DNA of 64,000 nt from CAVHXA01 sp963639765 (GCA_963639765.1 CAVHXA010000007.1:1-64000), one strand, 5' to 3'; shown: positions 1 to 9,578, counted from the first letter of the stretch. The notes: generated from the letters alone by a model not told the origin. Program-made: numbers and translations.

Positions 1-2
1 GC

Positions 3-101
3 CTTGGCAACATCTATAAGTTCACACACGACGGCAAGACCGTCACATTCACTCTCGGCGCAAAGAGCACCGACGTGAGCGAGATTCTGGAAAGGGCATA
101 A
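3..101 (+). CDS. C-terminal end of an unidentified protein (truncated by window edge)
   Basis: An open frame enters from the left edge and stops with TAA at 99-101, giving 32 residues. The tail contains the stretch GKTVTFTLGAKS and ends in SEILERA. No family can be assigned from so short a piece. The frame is followed within 25 bases by a perfect hairpin, which supports this as a real gene end. Confidence 0.5.
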   Translation, partial: LGNIYKFTHDGKTVTFTLGAKSTDVSEILERA

Positions 102-125
102 AACAAATTATATGGTTTCATCCGG

Positions 126-154
126 CAGGCAGGCGAAAACGCCTGCCTGTCTTT
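126..154 (+). terminator. Rho-independent terminator of the left-edge gene
   Basis: A perfect 10-bp stem (126-135 with 140-149) closes an AAAA loop and is followed by TCTTT. It lies 24 bases after the stop codon at 101. It faces the minus-strand terminator at 161-193, as expected between convergent genes. Confidence 0.75.
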
Positions 155-160
155 GACTAA

Positions 161-193
161 AAAACAAAACAGGCATGACCGAAATCATGCCTG
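161..193 (-). terminator. Rho-independent terminator of the HD-GYP gene
   Basis: A perfect 9-bp stem (170-178 with 185-193) has a 6-base loop. Read on the minus strand it is followed by TTTTGTTTTTT. It lies about 100 bases downstream of the minus-strand stop at 291. Confidence 0.8.
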
Positions 194-290
194 CTCCGGA
201 AAAATATGATTTTACTGTCTTACCGGCAGGGAGCCCGGCAACTCTCGCTTTTTGAATTCGTGGCAGCTGTTTCCGGCTGGCTGAAACAGG

Positions 291-1637
291 CTATTTGTTG
301 ATATCATCATGTAGCGGTGTTTCTCGAAGAATGGTCAGAAAAATATCTGCAAGCTTTGGGTCAAATTGCGTACCGCGGTTGCTTTCCAGCTCCTGTACGA
401 TGATCTCACTTGAAAGCTTTTGCCGGTATACACGGCTGCTGTTCATGGCATCATAAGAATCTGCAACACAGATGATGCGCGCAATAAGCGGAATGTCTTC
501 ACCCTTGCGGCCTGTTGGATAGCCCTTCCCGTCATATCGCTCGTGGTGGTATAGAATGCCGTCACGAATATCCGGAATAGATGTAAAGTTTTTTACCATC
601 TCCGCGCCGTGGACGGTGTGTGCCTTGATGATGTCAAATTCCTCCTGCGTCAGGCGGGACGGCTTTTTAAGGATCTCGTCCGGCACATAGCATTTCCCGA
701 TGTCGTGAAGCAGCGCACCATAGTAGATCTGCTTGCAGCGTTCGTTGGAGAAGCCCAGCCGTTCGGCAATGGCACGTGAATATGCAGCAACCCGGCTGGA
801 GTGACCTTTGGTATATGGATCCTTGGCATCGACAAAGTTTGTAAAAACATCCAGTGATTCGCGAATAAGGCGGTCGCTCTCCTGCAGGCGTTTTTCGTAT
901 TGCCCGGAGAGAATCATAGCCACTGCAAAGGTGATCAGAAGCAGCGCCCACAAGGAAAACGCGGCAATAAAGATTACAGCGTGCTCACCGCTGAGGTATC
1001 CCATATGCAGACGATATTCCAGCTGAAAGTCCGACAGATCCATGGTTTCTGCATCGCTATAGAGAATAAAACCACTGCTTACGCTGCTGCCTGAGTCGAT
1101 GGGGATCTCTCCGTCTGTCGAGCTTGGGTGATAGATAAGACTGCTGCCGGGAGTAATCGTCAGCATAAGGTCGCTGCCGGAGATGTGATGATCGAGCAGA
1201 AGTGTATCGCGATCGCAATTGCGAAGATCAAGCGTTTGGGATTGCTGCTCGCCATTGATATTCTGATGCAGCTCCACCGTGCCGCACCATGCGTTGTTTA
1301 GAAAACCGTCGGACTTGAAGTGAAAGCACAGTGTCCAGTCGGTAAGGCTGTATGGCGACCCGTTGGCAATGGTAGCTTCATAGATAACGCCCTTGAGGGT
1401 CGTATTCAGCTCCTCGTCCTGCTTGTCCCATGTGTCGGTGGACTGTCCTCGCAGGTGAATGTTTATACACACACTGCTGTCGTCTTCGCCATTGGATGTA
1501 ATGGTATGTACCGTGTTGTTGTACACATTGACATTGTGGCAATGTATGCCAAAAGCAATCGAAAGGACCAGCAAACCCAGCATAAGGATTATGCCCAAAA
1601 GAAAAAAACGCTGCTTTACAATGGCAACACGCTCCAT
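291..1637 (-). CDS. Membrane-anchored HD-GYP domain phosphohydrolase with extracellular sensor domain
   Basis: Predicted cyclic-di-GMP phosphodiesterase or related HD hydrolase, 448 aa. A first membrane helix covers about residues 7-30. An extracellular region of roughly 190 residues follows, rich in Trp, Asn and Ser; it weakly resembles a carbohydrate-binding beta-sandwich. A second helix lies near 220-245. The cytoplasmic HD-GYP domain carries HDIGK and HHERYDGKGYP, the metal-binding and GYP motifs. The ATG at 1637 was preferred over an in-frame TTG at 1649 because the TTG directly abuts the AGGAG ribosome binding site. The gene is a single unit, separated by terminators from both neighbours. 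The substrate of the sensor and the exact nucleotide cleaved are inferred from family only. Confidence 0.85.
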   Translation of the reverse strand: MERVAIVKQRFFLLGIILMLGLLVLSIAFGIHCHNVNVYNNTVHTITSNGEDDSSVCINIHLRGQSTDTWDKQDEELNTTLKGVIYEATIANGSPYSLTDWTLCFHFKSDGFLNNAWCGTVELHQNINGEQQSQTLDLRNCDRDTLLLDHHISGSDLMLTITPGSSLIYHPSSTDGEIPIDSGSSVSSGFILYSDAETMDLSDFQLEYRLHMGYLSGEHAVIFIAAFSLWALLLITFAVAMILSGQYEKRLQESDRLIRESLDVFTNFVDAKDPYTKGHSSRVAAYSRAIAERLGFSNERCKQIYYGALLHDIGKCYVPDEILKKPSRLTQEEFDIIKAHTVHGAEMVKNFTSIPDIRDGILYHHERYDGKGYPTGRKGEDIPLIARIICVADSYDAMNSSRVYRQKLSSEIIVQELESNRGTQFDPKLADIFLTILRETPLHDDINK

Positions 1638-1798
1638 AAAGCAAATCAACTCCTATTTTTTCATAAGAGTATTCTAGCACTGCTGTTTCAATCTGTAAAG
1701 GCAGACTTTCCGGCTGCCGACTGCAGCGGGAATGCGGAGAATAAGGCAGCAACACGGCATTCGTCAGGAGCAATCGGAGTTTGCCTGCAGAATCAGGA

Positions 1799-1832
1799 AA
1801 GAAAACCTTGCCATACTCTGCGCATGGCAAGG
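1799..1832 (-). terminator. Rho-independent terminator of the sugar ABC operon
   Basis: A 9-bp perfect stem (1806-1814 with 1824-1832) is followed on the minus strand by TTTTCTTTCC. It lies about 80 bases past the stop codon of the solute-binding protein at 1914. Confidence 0.75.
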
Positions 1833-1878
1833 CTTCATGATGATGCGTCGGCAGAAAGGATCCGCAGGGCGCAGCAGA

Positions 1879-1903
1879 TGCAATTGTGCGGTGCGGTCTG
1901 ATA
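1879..1903. repeat. End fragment of the GGCAATACCGC interspersed repeat family
   Basis: The segment around CAATTGTGCGGTGCGGTC matches the end consensus of the MITE-like family seen elsewhere in the window; the same GGTGCGGTC variant occurs at 47576-47584. A weak left partner (AAGGCAGCAACAC, near 1743) might make a 160-bp decayed copy. Only the end fragment is convincing. Confidence 0.45.
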
Positions 1904-1913
1904 TCAGCAGCTC

Positions 1914-4295
1914 TTATGAATTCTCACTGATATAGATGCTTACCCGGCTTTGGATGATATCTGCGGCGGCCTGAGCTGTTTTCTGACCGCTGTAATAAGA
2001 GGCAGCCTCTTCATTGATGATGTTAACAATCTCCTCATAGTCCCGCTGAACGATATGCGCACTGTCGATCACTTCAACAATCTGGTTCAGCTGCTCGTCT
2101 GTCAGATCCCGGGAATAGTAGTCTTCGGTTTCGCCGGCTGCAGCCGCTGCAGATCCCTCATAGGTATAGGAAGAAGGTCTTGCCGCCTCTTTCTGTTCGT
2201 CCATGGCCTGACGGTTTACAGGAAAGCACCAGCTGAGATTCTTCTGACAGTCATAGCTGATCAGATATTTGATAAATTCCCAGCAGACGTCCTTCATTTT
2301 GCTGCCGGAAGCAACGGCAATTTCCATGTTTGGCTGAATTACGTTGATGCCTGCGCCGTCTTTGCTTGGATAGCCCAAAAAGATGAAGTCTTCTCCGAAC
2401 GACCACATGATACTCCTGATGTTGTCGAACGAGCTGAGATATTGCGTCTGAAGCAGGGTATATCCATCGCGATACTGCGATTCAAGCCGTGCGTTGTAGT
2501 CTGCGTCGTTATAGTGCTCGGAATAGGCGTCCCAGTCGAACTCCTCATCAGAAGGATAGCCCTTCAGGAACTCCAGAAAAGAGACAAAGGACGGATCGTT
2601 GAAGCTTGCAGATGCGTTGTCCAGATCAAGGTAGTCGTGGATTGTCGAGCAGGAGAACCAGTTTATCAGGCTGTCCCGGGTAGTAGAATCACCAAACAGA
2701 GTTGAATCCGGGTTCTGCTGCGCAAGTTGAATCATATCCTCAATGGTCCAGCTGTTCTGCAACGATACATAGTTCGGGCTTGCCGCCAGGGTTGAGATAT
2801 AAAAGCTGGGGATTACGGAAACAACGGACCCCTTATAGGTTGATGCACAAAGTACATTATCAACATAGTCGGAACGGCTGAAGCTGCTGTCATTGTCCAT
2901 CATCGTTCCAATATCCGCAAGAAGCCCCCGGGCTGCATAGGTGTCTACAGAAAGCTGACTCATATCAATCAGGTCGGGCATATCGCCGGATATGATATCC
3001 CGGTTCAGCTGGTCAACGCCCGCCTGATAGTCGTCTGTGGTGTTATAAACGGAATAGTCCGCGAACTGAATGCGATAATCGGCATTCTGCTTGTTAAAGC
3101 TGATCACGGCACGATACAGGTCGCTGTTCAGTCCCACTGCGGCAAGCGTTAATAAATACTTTTCGGTTAAATCTCCCTCGGACGCAGGGACCATTCGCGC
3201 CAGTCTCATTTCGGAATAGTCGTCTGCATACTCGGTTGCCAGAAAACTTCCGTCTTCAAGTGCAATTACGTTCCGGATCTGCATCCCGTTTACATCCGAG
3301 TTGATCCAGTTAACAACCTCCCGGAATTCTCCGGTTTTGATGTCATAGCTGTAAATGCTGTTTGTGTTCTGAAGAAGAATCGTGTCGCCGGACCCGCTGC
3401 ACATTGTGTAGGCATATGTAATCGGCGGCGTACCGATCAGGGTCTGTTCGCCGGTGGAAAGGTTTACGGTATAAAGGCCTTCGACGCTTTCGTTTGTTGT
3501 TTCGTTATAGCTATACTGCCAGGTGACGAAGTCGCCGTTTCCGGTAAAGCAGCTGGCCTGACTCCAGGAATTGGTGTCAGAGGCTGGTTCGGTTTTGCTT
3601 TTCAGCGTTCCATCCGAAGCGTATACCCGTATTTCAAAAGGATCCATAATCGCAACCACGCTGCCGTCCGACTGAACGCTCAGAGAGCTGAGATAGAAAT
3701 AGCTGTCTTCCTCGTCTGCTTCAAGCGCAATACGATTCAGCTCCTGACCCTGCGCGTCGAGGTGTACCAGGCTGCTGGATACTTCATAGATATAATTGTT
3801 TTCATCCGACCAGTCATCATGGATGCGCTGCTCGTTATACCAGATGGTTCCGTCGGGGGCACCGGTTAAATAACTGGCAAAAACAGAATCCATGCTTGTT
3901 GCGTTCGGATCATAGTTGCCGTCGCTGTCGACAAAATCACGAAGCAGAGTCAATGTGCTTGTATCCACATCCAGCTTATACACAAGCGTGCCGGAGCGAT
4001 AGTTATAGGTTCCGTCCTCCTCGGTCAGGTCTTCATAGTAGTAGCTCGAAAGGAAAACGGCATTGCCGGCACCGGTTACATCAAAGGAGTTGTTTTTATT
4101 GGCGCCCAAATCCAGGTATTCCATTTTGTAAACATGCTCCAGCTTTACCTTTTCAACGCCGGTGCGATCGACGCTCTGTTCATCGGCGGCTGTTTCAGAG
4201 GGCTGCACGGTTTTGCTGCAGGCACACAGACTCAGCGCAAGCACTGCCGCAAGAAGGCCAGCCGCTGCCCGACGGATTCTTGGTTTCAGTTTCAT
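1914..4295 (-). CDS. Large extracellular solute-binding lipoprotein with N-terminal propeller-like region
   Basis: Family 1 solute-binding protein of a carbohydrate ABC transporter, 793 aa against the usual 420-550. The signal peptide ends in a lipobox with Cys26, so it is membrane-anchored outside the cell. Residues about 50-375 are made of repeated short beta-rich blocks (for example GAPDGTIWYNE and LEDGSFLATEYADD), which suggest a beta-propeller. The C-terminal 400 residues resemble the substrate-binding fold, including NKQNADYRIQFADY and the closing region with WEFIKYLISYDCQK. RBS AAGGAG is 8 bases before ATG. It overlaps the MacB-like gene by ATGA and is the last gene of the operon. Ligand unknown. 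Confidence 0.85.
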   Translation of the reverse strand: MKLKPRIRRAAAGLLAAVLALSLCACSKTVQPSETAADEQSVDRTGVEKVKLEHVYKMEYLDLGANKNNSFDVTGAGNAVFLSSYYYEDLTEEDGTYNYRSGTLVYKLDVDTSTLTLLRDFVDSDGNYDPNATSMDSVFASYLTGAPDGTIWYNEQRIHDDWSDENNYIYEVSSSLVHLDAQGQELNRIALEADEEDSYFYLSSLSVQSDGSVVAIMDPFEIRVYASDGTLKSKTEPASDTNSWSQASCFTGNGDFVTWQYSYNETTNESVEGLYTVNLSTGEQTLIGTPPITYAYTMCSGSGDTILLQNTNSIYSYDIKTGEFREVVNWINSDVNGMQIRNVIALEDGSFLATEYADDYSEMRLARMVPASEGDLTEKYLLTLAAVGLNSDLYRAVISFNKQNADYRIQFADYSVYNTTDDYQAGVDQLNRDIISGDMPDLIDMSQLSVDTYAARGLLADIGTMMDNDSSFSRSDYVDNVLCASTYKGSVVSVIPSFYISTLAASPNYVSLQNSWTIEDMIQLAQQNPDSTLFGDSTTRDSLINWFSCSTIHDYLDLDNASASFNDPSFVSFLEFLKGYPSDEEFDWDAYSEHYNDADYNARLESQYRDGYTLLQTQYLSSFDNIRSIMWSFGEDFIFLGYPSKDGAGINVIQPNMEIAVASGSKMKDVCWEFIKYLISYDCQKNLSWCFPVNRQAMDEQKEAARPSSYTYEGSAAAAAGETEDYYSRDLTDEQLNQIVEVIDSAHIVQRDYEEIVNIINEEAASYYSGQKTAQAAADIIQSRVSIYISENS

Positions 4296-5308
4296 CGTCT
4301 TATCTCCTTTATCCTGCTTGAAATTTTATAATATACAAAGCGCCCGCCTTGGATCAGGGTCCAGATACAAAGGATCAGGGGCCACACAAGGCAGATCAGG
4401 GCGACAAGATATAAACCGCCGACCTGCAGCTCTGTTATCTGGGCGGCATTTTCCCAATAGGGATAGGCAATGCCGTTTGTACGCTGCACCTTTTTGCCAA
4501 GGCTGCCAAGACTCTTCATGGTTCGCAGCAGGCCAAAACGGCCCGTATTTTCCACAATCACATAGTCTCCCCGGGATTGGCCCAGTGCGGTTTCAACCAT
4601 GCTTTCGGCCAGACCACTCACGGTATTTGGCAGCACCGCCTCATAGCAGGCTGCAGTTGGTGTATTGTCTCCGCTCAGCTGCTCCAGCAGCGACCATGGC
4701 AGCCAGAGTGTTGCCTGCGTTCCATAAGGGTCGGCCTCCGCTCCGTCCGGAACCTCTGCAACGCCGGCAATTCTGCATGCAACACCGTTAATGTAGATAG
4801 TCATACCGGTCAGATCATAGCTTCCGAAAAGAGTCCAGGCCAGCTGTCGATCCAGAATGACCTGATCGTGCATGATATCCTGCTCGGAATAATACCAGCC
4901 GGAAGCCATTTCCAACGGATGAAAGGCAAAGAAATCTCCGCCTGTTGCAATAGCTCTTGCAGTCGTGCCGGCATGGCTGCTCTTGACAGTCAGGGCGGTT
5001 TCGGTACTGTAGGCGTCCATCCAGAGCCGTGCATTTTCCTGCACCGAAAAGGACTCTGCAGTAAGAGCCGTGTCAATTTTGCCTTCGGTTTCCAGAATAT
5101 CGTGGTAGCTCATTCCGGTTTCCGGAAAGACGGAGATCTGGGCATAACGAAGGTCACCGCTCTGCCAGCGTTGCGCAGCCTGCTGCGCCAGAAGACGGTT
5201 GGCACGAGCTTTTGCGGCAGCAAACAGACAAAAGCCAACAATCAGGCACAGACCGGCCGTAATCAGCATAATCAGGGCACGTTTCGACGAAGTCGGCCGT
5301 CTCATCAT
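4292..5308 (-). CDS. MacB-like extracytoplasmic domain membrane protein
   Basis: A 338-aa protein with an N-terminal membrane helix (about 10-32), a long extracytoplasmic domain and a second helix near 295-318. The middle resembles the periplasmic core domain of MacB/FtsX-type ABC permeases, with DQVILDRQLAWTLFG and GMTIYINGVACRIAGVAE. Unlike a real MacB it lacks the four-helix layout and has no ATPase domain. It overlaps the HlyD-like gene upstream and the binding protein downstream by ATGA, so the three are translationally coupled. Its function in a sugar uptake operon is unclear; partnering with the coiled-coil adaptor is the natural inference. Confidence 0.65.
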   Translation of the reverse strand: MMRRPTSSKRALIMLITAGLCLIVGFCLFAAAKARANRLLAQQAAQRWQSGDLRYAQISVFPETGMSYHDILETEGKIDTALTAESFSVQENARLWMDAYSTETALTVKSSHAGTTARAIATGGDFFAFHPLEMASGWYYSEQDIMHDQVILDRQLAWTLFGSYDLTGMTIYINGVACRIAGVAEVPDGAEADPYGTQATLWLPWSLLEQLSGDNTPTAACYEAVLPNTVSGLAESMVETALGQSRGDYVIVENTGRFGLLRTMKSLGSLGKKVQRTNGIAYPYWENAAQITELQVGGLYLVALICLVWPLILCIWTLIQGGRFVYYKISSRIKEIRR

Positions 5309-7677
5309 GAATTCACCAGCCTCACCTGCGATCCGGCCTCAAGCGGTTTTGTGGATGTTGTGATAACATAATCATAGCCATAATCTGTTCCGGCATCGAT
5401 TGCTGTATTGGCTGTATCCTTTGCCAGCACGGTAACATCTACTCTGGTTGCAGTATAGCGGGTTGCCAGGGGCGTTGATTTTGCGGTTGCGACCAGAATG
5501 AAGGTTCCGTTGGAATCCTCACGAATTGCACTGTTCGGCACAACCAGGTCATAGCGGGTCTGACGCTCGCCGATGGAAACATCCAGGCTCTGCCCGTCGG
5601 TAACATCGCCTTCTACGCTGAACTCCAGGACCTTGTTCTGCCCCGGATTGCTCCGATCCGCCTTTATGGCTGTGAGCGTTACGTCCAGATCACCCCACCA
5701 GTAGTTGGACACTGTAGCCTTGTCGCCGATATGGACCTGTCTGCTTTGCTCGGTTGTGACCGTTATAGACAGGGTATAGCCCTTTCCGTCCACATCGATG
5801 GCGCACAGCTCGGTGTTTGCCTCAACCTTGTCGCCCGAAACCACGCTGACCTTTGCAATTGTGCCGCCGTATTTGCTGGTGACCTCTGTGCCGATGCTTT
5901 TGGATTCAAGCTCGGCAACCGTCTGCTTTTGCTGCTCAATTTTCAAAGCCTGCTGTTCCAGGCCAAGCTCGGCAATCTGCTTATTTATGGCGTTTTGCTG
6001 TTGCTGCTGAGCAAGCTCTGTTGCCGTGTCAGAAAGGGACTGCTGCAGCTCACGGATTTGCTTTTCCAGAGATTCTTCGGTGTCTGCGTCTGCTTTAAGC
6101 TCCTGATAGGTCTCGGTCAAATCCTCCTTGTTTCGGTTGGCGGTTTTCAGAGAAGCCTGTTTCTCGTTCAACTGTTCCTGCAGGCTTCGTACCTGCTGAT
6201 CCACAGCGTTCTCCAGCTGTTCTTTTGCGCCCTCAACTGCGGCAGTTGCATTATCAAGAGCCTGCTGCGCTTCTTCCTGCTTTGCTTTCGCAGCATTCAA
6301 CTGGGTGTTTTGATTTTGACCGGATGAATAGATGGAAATCAGCTCCTGCAGATCCTCCTCCTGACGATCGATTTTGGTCTGCTGCTCTTCGATGGATCGC
6401 TCCATTTTTTCAAGGTCTGATTTGCTGACGGCTGTGATTTCCTGCATGCCTTCCTTGACTCGACCAAGCTCTTCTTCAGCCCAAATCTGCGCCTGCTTTA
6501 GGTTTTGATAGGTTTCATAATCTGACTGCAGCCTTTGATAGTCTTCTTTTGCATATTCCCACGAAAGCCTGGCATCCTCAACATCGGCGGCCGTAACGCC
6601 GGATTCGGCCTGTGTGTAGCTGCTGTAGAGGCGGTTATATTCGTTCTCTCTGGCCGTACAGGTCCGCTCGGCAGCTGTCAGATCGGATTGCGATACCGCA
6701 GCAGCTTCATTTAAGGCAGAGGCAGCTTCATCATAGGCCTTCTGCGCTTCCGAAAGATCACTCTGATCACTCAGATAGCTCTGGTATTCGTGGTATTGTT
6801 CCTCCAGATCGTCGTAGTCTGCCTGCATGTTGTCCAGCTCGGTTTTCGCATCCTCCAGGGTACGCCTTGCTGCAGTTATCTCAGAGTTTGATGCGGAGAC
6901 AGAGGTAAGCTTTTCCTCCAGATTCTTAACCTGCTTTTCTGCCTCATCATATGCGTTCTGTGCCAGCTTCTGCGCATTTTGCGCTATGGTCAGATTGCTT
7001 TGCGCAGAAAGAATGATCGGATATTGCGTATATTCTCCGTCAACAGCAGCCTTGACGGCAGAAATCTGGTCGTTTATGTCACTGATTTCATCGGTAAGAT
7101 TGTCTGCAAGGTCCTCTGCGGCTCTTGCTGCAGTCTTTGCATTGTCTACCTTTGCACCGGATCCGGCTACCTTCGCCAGCTCAGTCTGTGCCTCCTGAAT
7201 TTCCTGCTGCGTTTTGGCAATGGAGGAATTGGTGCCCGCAGTTTCGCCCAACGCCTTTAACAGGTCTACATTGTAGTTATATTCCATTTCCTGAAGAGCT
7301 GCCTTTGCATCCTTCAGCTCCTGACTGTCGGTGTCTTCCAGTACAAACAGAACCTGGCCGGCCTCAACCGTATCACCGGCCTTTACATAAACGGCACGAA
7401 TCTGCCTGGTTGCGTCCAGCTGTACGCTGTAGGCCAGATTGGCCGCAACGGTTCCACTGCCGCGAATGCTTGTCGAGATTGCGCCGCTGCCTGCATATTG
7501 ACCGGACACCTCCGGAAGAGAATAGTTCATGATGGTATTTGAGAAAAAGGTAAACACAAGCATGATTGTCAGAAAGACAATCGCAATGGTTTTAATCCGA
7601 TCCCTTCGGCTGCGCGAATGCTTTGCCTTTTCCTGTGCTGTCTCGTTCTGTTCGAGTTGTTCATTTTGATCAAGCAT
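5305..7677 (-). CDS. HlyD/MFP-family adaptor with very long coiled coil
   Basis: Membrane fusion (periplasmic adaptor-type) protein, 790 aa. A membrane helix lies at about 30-50. A first lipoyl half follows (around VKAGDTVEAGQVLFVLED), then about 460 residues of almost continuous heptad coiled coil rich in Glu, Gln, Ala and Leu. The second lipoyl half (GGTIAKVSVVSGDKVEANT) and a beta-barrel/proximal domain close the protein. In monoderms such proteins work with MacB-type ABC exporters, and the next gene encodes a MacB-like domain. RBS AAGGGG stands 9 bases before the ATG. It lies 6 bases after the MalG-like permease gene, inside a sugar import operon, which is unusual. Confidence 0.85.
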   Translation of the reverse strand: MLDQNEQLEQNETAQEKAKHSRSRRDRIKTIAIVFLTIMLVFTFFSNTIMNYSLPEVSGQYAGSGAISTSIRGSGTVAANLAYSVQLDATRQIRAVYVKAGDTVEAGQVLFVLEDTDSQELKDAKAALQEMEYNYNVDLLKALGETAGTNSSIAKTQQEIQEAQTELAKVAGSGAKVDNAKTAARAAEDLADNLTDEISDINDQISAVKAAVDGEYTQYPIILSAQSNLTIAQNAQKLAQNAYDEAEKQVKNLEEKLTSVSASNSEITAARRTLEDAKTELDNMQADYDDLEEQYHEYQSYLSDQSDLSEAQKAYDEAASALNEAAAVSQSDLTAAERTCTARENEYNRLYSSYTQAESGVTAADVEDARLSWEYAKEDYQRLQSDYETYQNLKQAQIWAEEELGRVKEGMQEITAVSKSDLEKMERSIEEQQTKIDRQEEDLQELISIYSSGQNQNTQLNAAKAKQEEAQQALDNATAAVEGAKEQLENAVDQQVRSLQEQLNEKQASLKTANRNKEDLTETYQELKADADTEESLEKQIRELQQSLSDTATELAQQQQQNAINKQIAELGLEQQALKIEQQKQTVAELESKSIGTEVTSKYGGTIAKVSVVSGDKVEANTELCAIDVDGKGYTLSITVTTEQSRQVHIGDKATVSNYWWGDLDVTLTAIKADRSNPGQNKVLEFSVEGDVTDGQSLDVSIGERQTRYDLVVPNSAIREDSNGTFILVATAKSTPLATRYTATRVDVTVLAKDTANTAIDAGTDYGYDYVITTSTKPLEAGSQVRLVNS

Positions 7678-7683
7678 AGTTTG

Positions 7684-8610
7684 TTACCCCTTAATACCGC
7701 CGGAATAGGCGATGCCTTCTACTAAATAATCTTCCCCATAGAGGAACAACAGAATTGCCGGAATCATGTATATAGAAGCCGCGGCAAAGGCAAGACTGAT
7801 TTCGCCGGAATTGATCTGAGATAAAAATATGCTCAGAGGCTGTTTATCTGTGTCGGTAAGCAGAATCAGAACCTGTTCTACCAGATTCCAGTAGTCGATA
7901 AAGATCAGTATCATTACCGAGAACATGGCACCTTTTACAGAGGGAAGACAGATTTTCGAAAAAACCTTCCATTCACTGGCTCCGTCCAGCCGGGCGGCTT
8001 CTATCAGACTTTTCGGAATTCGCCGCATGCTTTTTGTCAGAATAAAAACAGCAAACGGAGAGAAAATACCCGGGAGGATAACAGACCATCTGGTATTCAG
8101 CAGCCCGAGTGCTTTGGATACGAGGTAGTTTGGAACCAGAGTAACCTGTGCAGGCATCAGCATGAGTACAACATAACCGAAAAAAAGAAGGTTTCGTCCC
8201 TTGCCCTGGTAGCGGGAAAAGCCATAGGCAGCCATGCACGCAACAGCGGTTTGAAGAAGAACGACCGGCGCGGTGAGCATGACAGAGTTCCAGAATTTCA
8301 GAAGATATTCGGGGCTGGAAACGAAAATGGTGATGTATTGTTTAAAGGTTACCATATCGGGAATGAATTTCAGGTTGATGCGTTCTGAGATATAAGCCTT
8401 TCCACCGGTAGAGTTTTCAGAAAAGACGGTTCCGTAGTTTGCGGAAATCTCGGATGCGGACATGAATGAATTTGTCAATGTCAGAACGGTTGGCGTGATA
8501 AACAGGAGTGCAAACGCAACCAGCCAGATTGTCAGCAGGGTCAGCGCGATAATATGGCGCACGATTCTGCCGCGTTTTTGTAAGGCTGGCGGACGAGTTC
8601 GTTGATTCAA
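7684..8610 (-). CDS. Carbohydrate ABC transporter permease, MalG/MsmG type
   Basis: Inner-membrane permease of a CUT1-type sugar importer, 308 aa, six predicted membrane helices. The EAA loop that docks the ATPase is present as EAARLDGASEWKVFSKI. The start is TTG at 8610, overlapping the MalF-like stop as TTGA, so the two permeases are coupled. No ATPase gene lies in the operon; such systems usually share a housekeeping MsmK-type ATPase elsewhere. Substrate unknown. Confidence 0.9.
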   Translation of the reverse strand: MNQRTRPPALQKRGRIVRHIIALTLLTIWLVAFALLFITPTVLTLTNSFMSASEISANYGTVFSENSTGGKAYISERINLKFIPDMVTFKQYITIFVSSPEYLLKFWNSVMLTAPVVLLQTAVACMAAYGFSRYQGKGRNLLFFGYVVLMLMPAQVTLVPNYLVSKALGLLNTRWSVILPGIFSPFAVFILTKSMRRIPKSLIEAARLDGASEWKVFSKICLPSVKGAMFSVMILIFIDYWNLVEQVLILLTDTDKQPLSIFLSQINSGEISLAFAAASIYMIPAILLFLYGEDYLVEGIAYSGGIKG

Positions 8611-9515
8611 TCCTCCACATCCTTTCCAAGGGCGTTGTCTGCCAGAAACAGAACGCCGATTACGGCAGCCATAAATACAAACATAATCAGTGCCGCCGCG
8701 GACAGCTTCTGATAATCCATGCTGCTGAAGGTGTTGTTCATAAAGTGCTGCAGCATATAAAGGGCTTCGTACGGATAACCGCCGGTAAGCAGATATACCT
8801 CACGGAAAATTTTTAAGCTGTTGATCAGAGAAAGGATTGTTACAAACAAAACGGAGGGCGCCAGATAACGGATTTTGACATGTAGGAATTTGTTGAAGGC
8901 TCCCGCGCCGTCAATAGAGGCTGCCTCCAGAAGATCTCTTGGAATGGTAGCAAGGGCAGCGGTAAACAGGACCATATTGTAACCGATATTTTTCCACAGA
9001 AACAACAGTACGATTACCATCTGGCTCCATTGAGACTTCAGCCAGTCTATAGATTCAATACTCAACAGGTTCAGCAGCTCATTCATTGCACCATTATAGT
9101 GAAAAACCACCTGCCATACCAGAACAACGGAGGCTACGGGAACCATCATGGGGCTGAGAAAACAGGTGCGAAGCCGACTTTTCATGGGAATTTTTGCTTC
9201 AAGTGCCATGGCAAGAAGCAATGGAATGATCACGGCCAGAGGAACGGACAGACCGGAGACAATCAGCGTGTTTTTCGCGGCACGGCGAAACGCTGCATTA
9301 TTCCAGACACGGACAAAGTTGTCAAAGCCGACAAAGTTCCTGCTGACAGATCCATCGATAAAGGCGTACCAGATGACAACGGCAAAGGGTATGACGAAAA
9401 ACACCAGAACGCCGATAATGCTGGGAGCAAGAAAGCAAAGAGAAAACAGCCGCGCCCGCCGCTCTTCGGCGCCTGTGCGAAGACGCTCCTTCTGCCTGAA
9501 TGGAAATAATTTCAT
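8607..9515 (-). CDS. Carbohydrate ABC transporter permease, MalF/UgpA type
   Basis: First gene of the minus-strand operon: 302-aa sugar permease with about six membrane helices and the EAA loop EAASIDGAGAFNKFLHV. It should form a heterodimer with the MalG-like protein encoded next. RBS GGAGG is 9 bases before the ATG. A TATAAT box sits at 9579-9584 about 65 bases upstream, next to a palindrome that may be the operator. Confidence 0.9.
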   Translation of the reverse strand: MKLFPFRQKERLRTGAEERRARLFSLCFLAPSIIGVLVFFVIPFAVVIWYAFIDGSVSRNFVGFDNFVRVWNNAAFRRAAKNTLIVSGLSVPLAVIIPLLLAMALEAKIPMKSRLRTCFLSPMMVPVASVVLVWQVVFHYNGAMNELLNLLSIESIDWLKSQWSQMVIVLLFLWKNIGYNMVLFTAALATIPRDLLEAASIDGAGAFNKFLHVKIRYLAPSVLFVTILSLINSLKIFREVYLLTGGYPYEALYMLQHFMNNTFSSMDYQKLSAAALIMFVFMAAVIGVLFLADNALGKDVED

Positions 9516-9578
9516 AACAACAGACCTCCTCAGAAGCCATCGTCCGTTAGACGATCCGGGTCAGGCAATGGTTCCTGT

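Noticed and set aside
1320..1901. A 193-codon frame on the plus strand
   Set aside because: It is antisense to the HD-GYP gene and then runs through a terminator and a repeat fragment.
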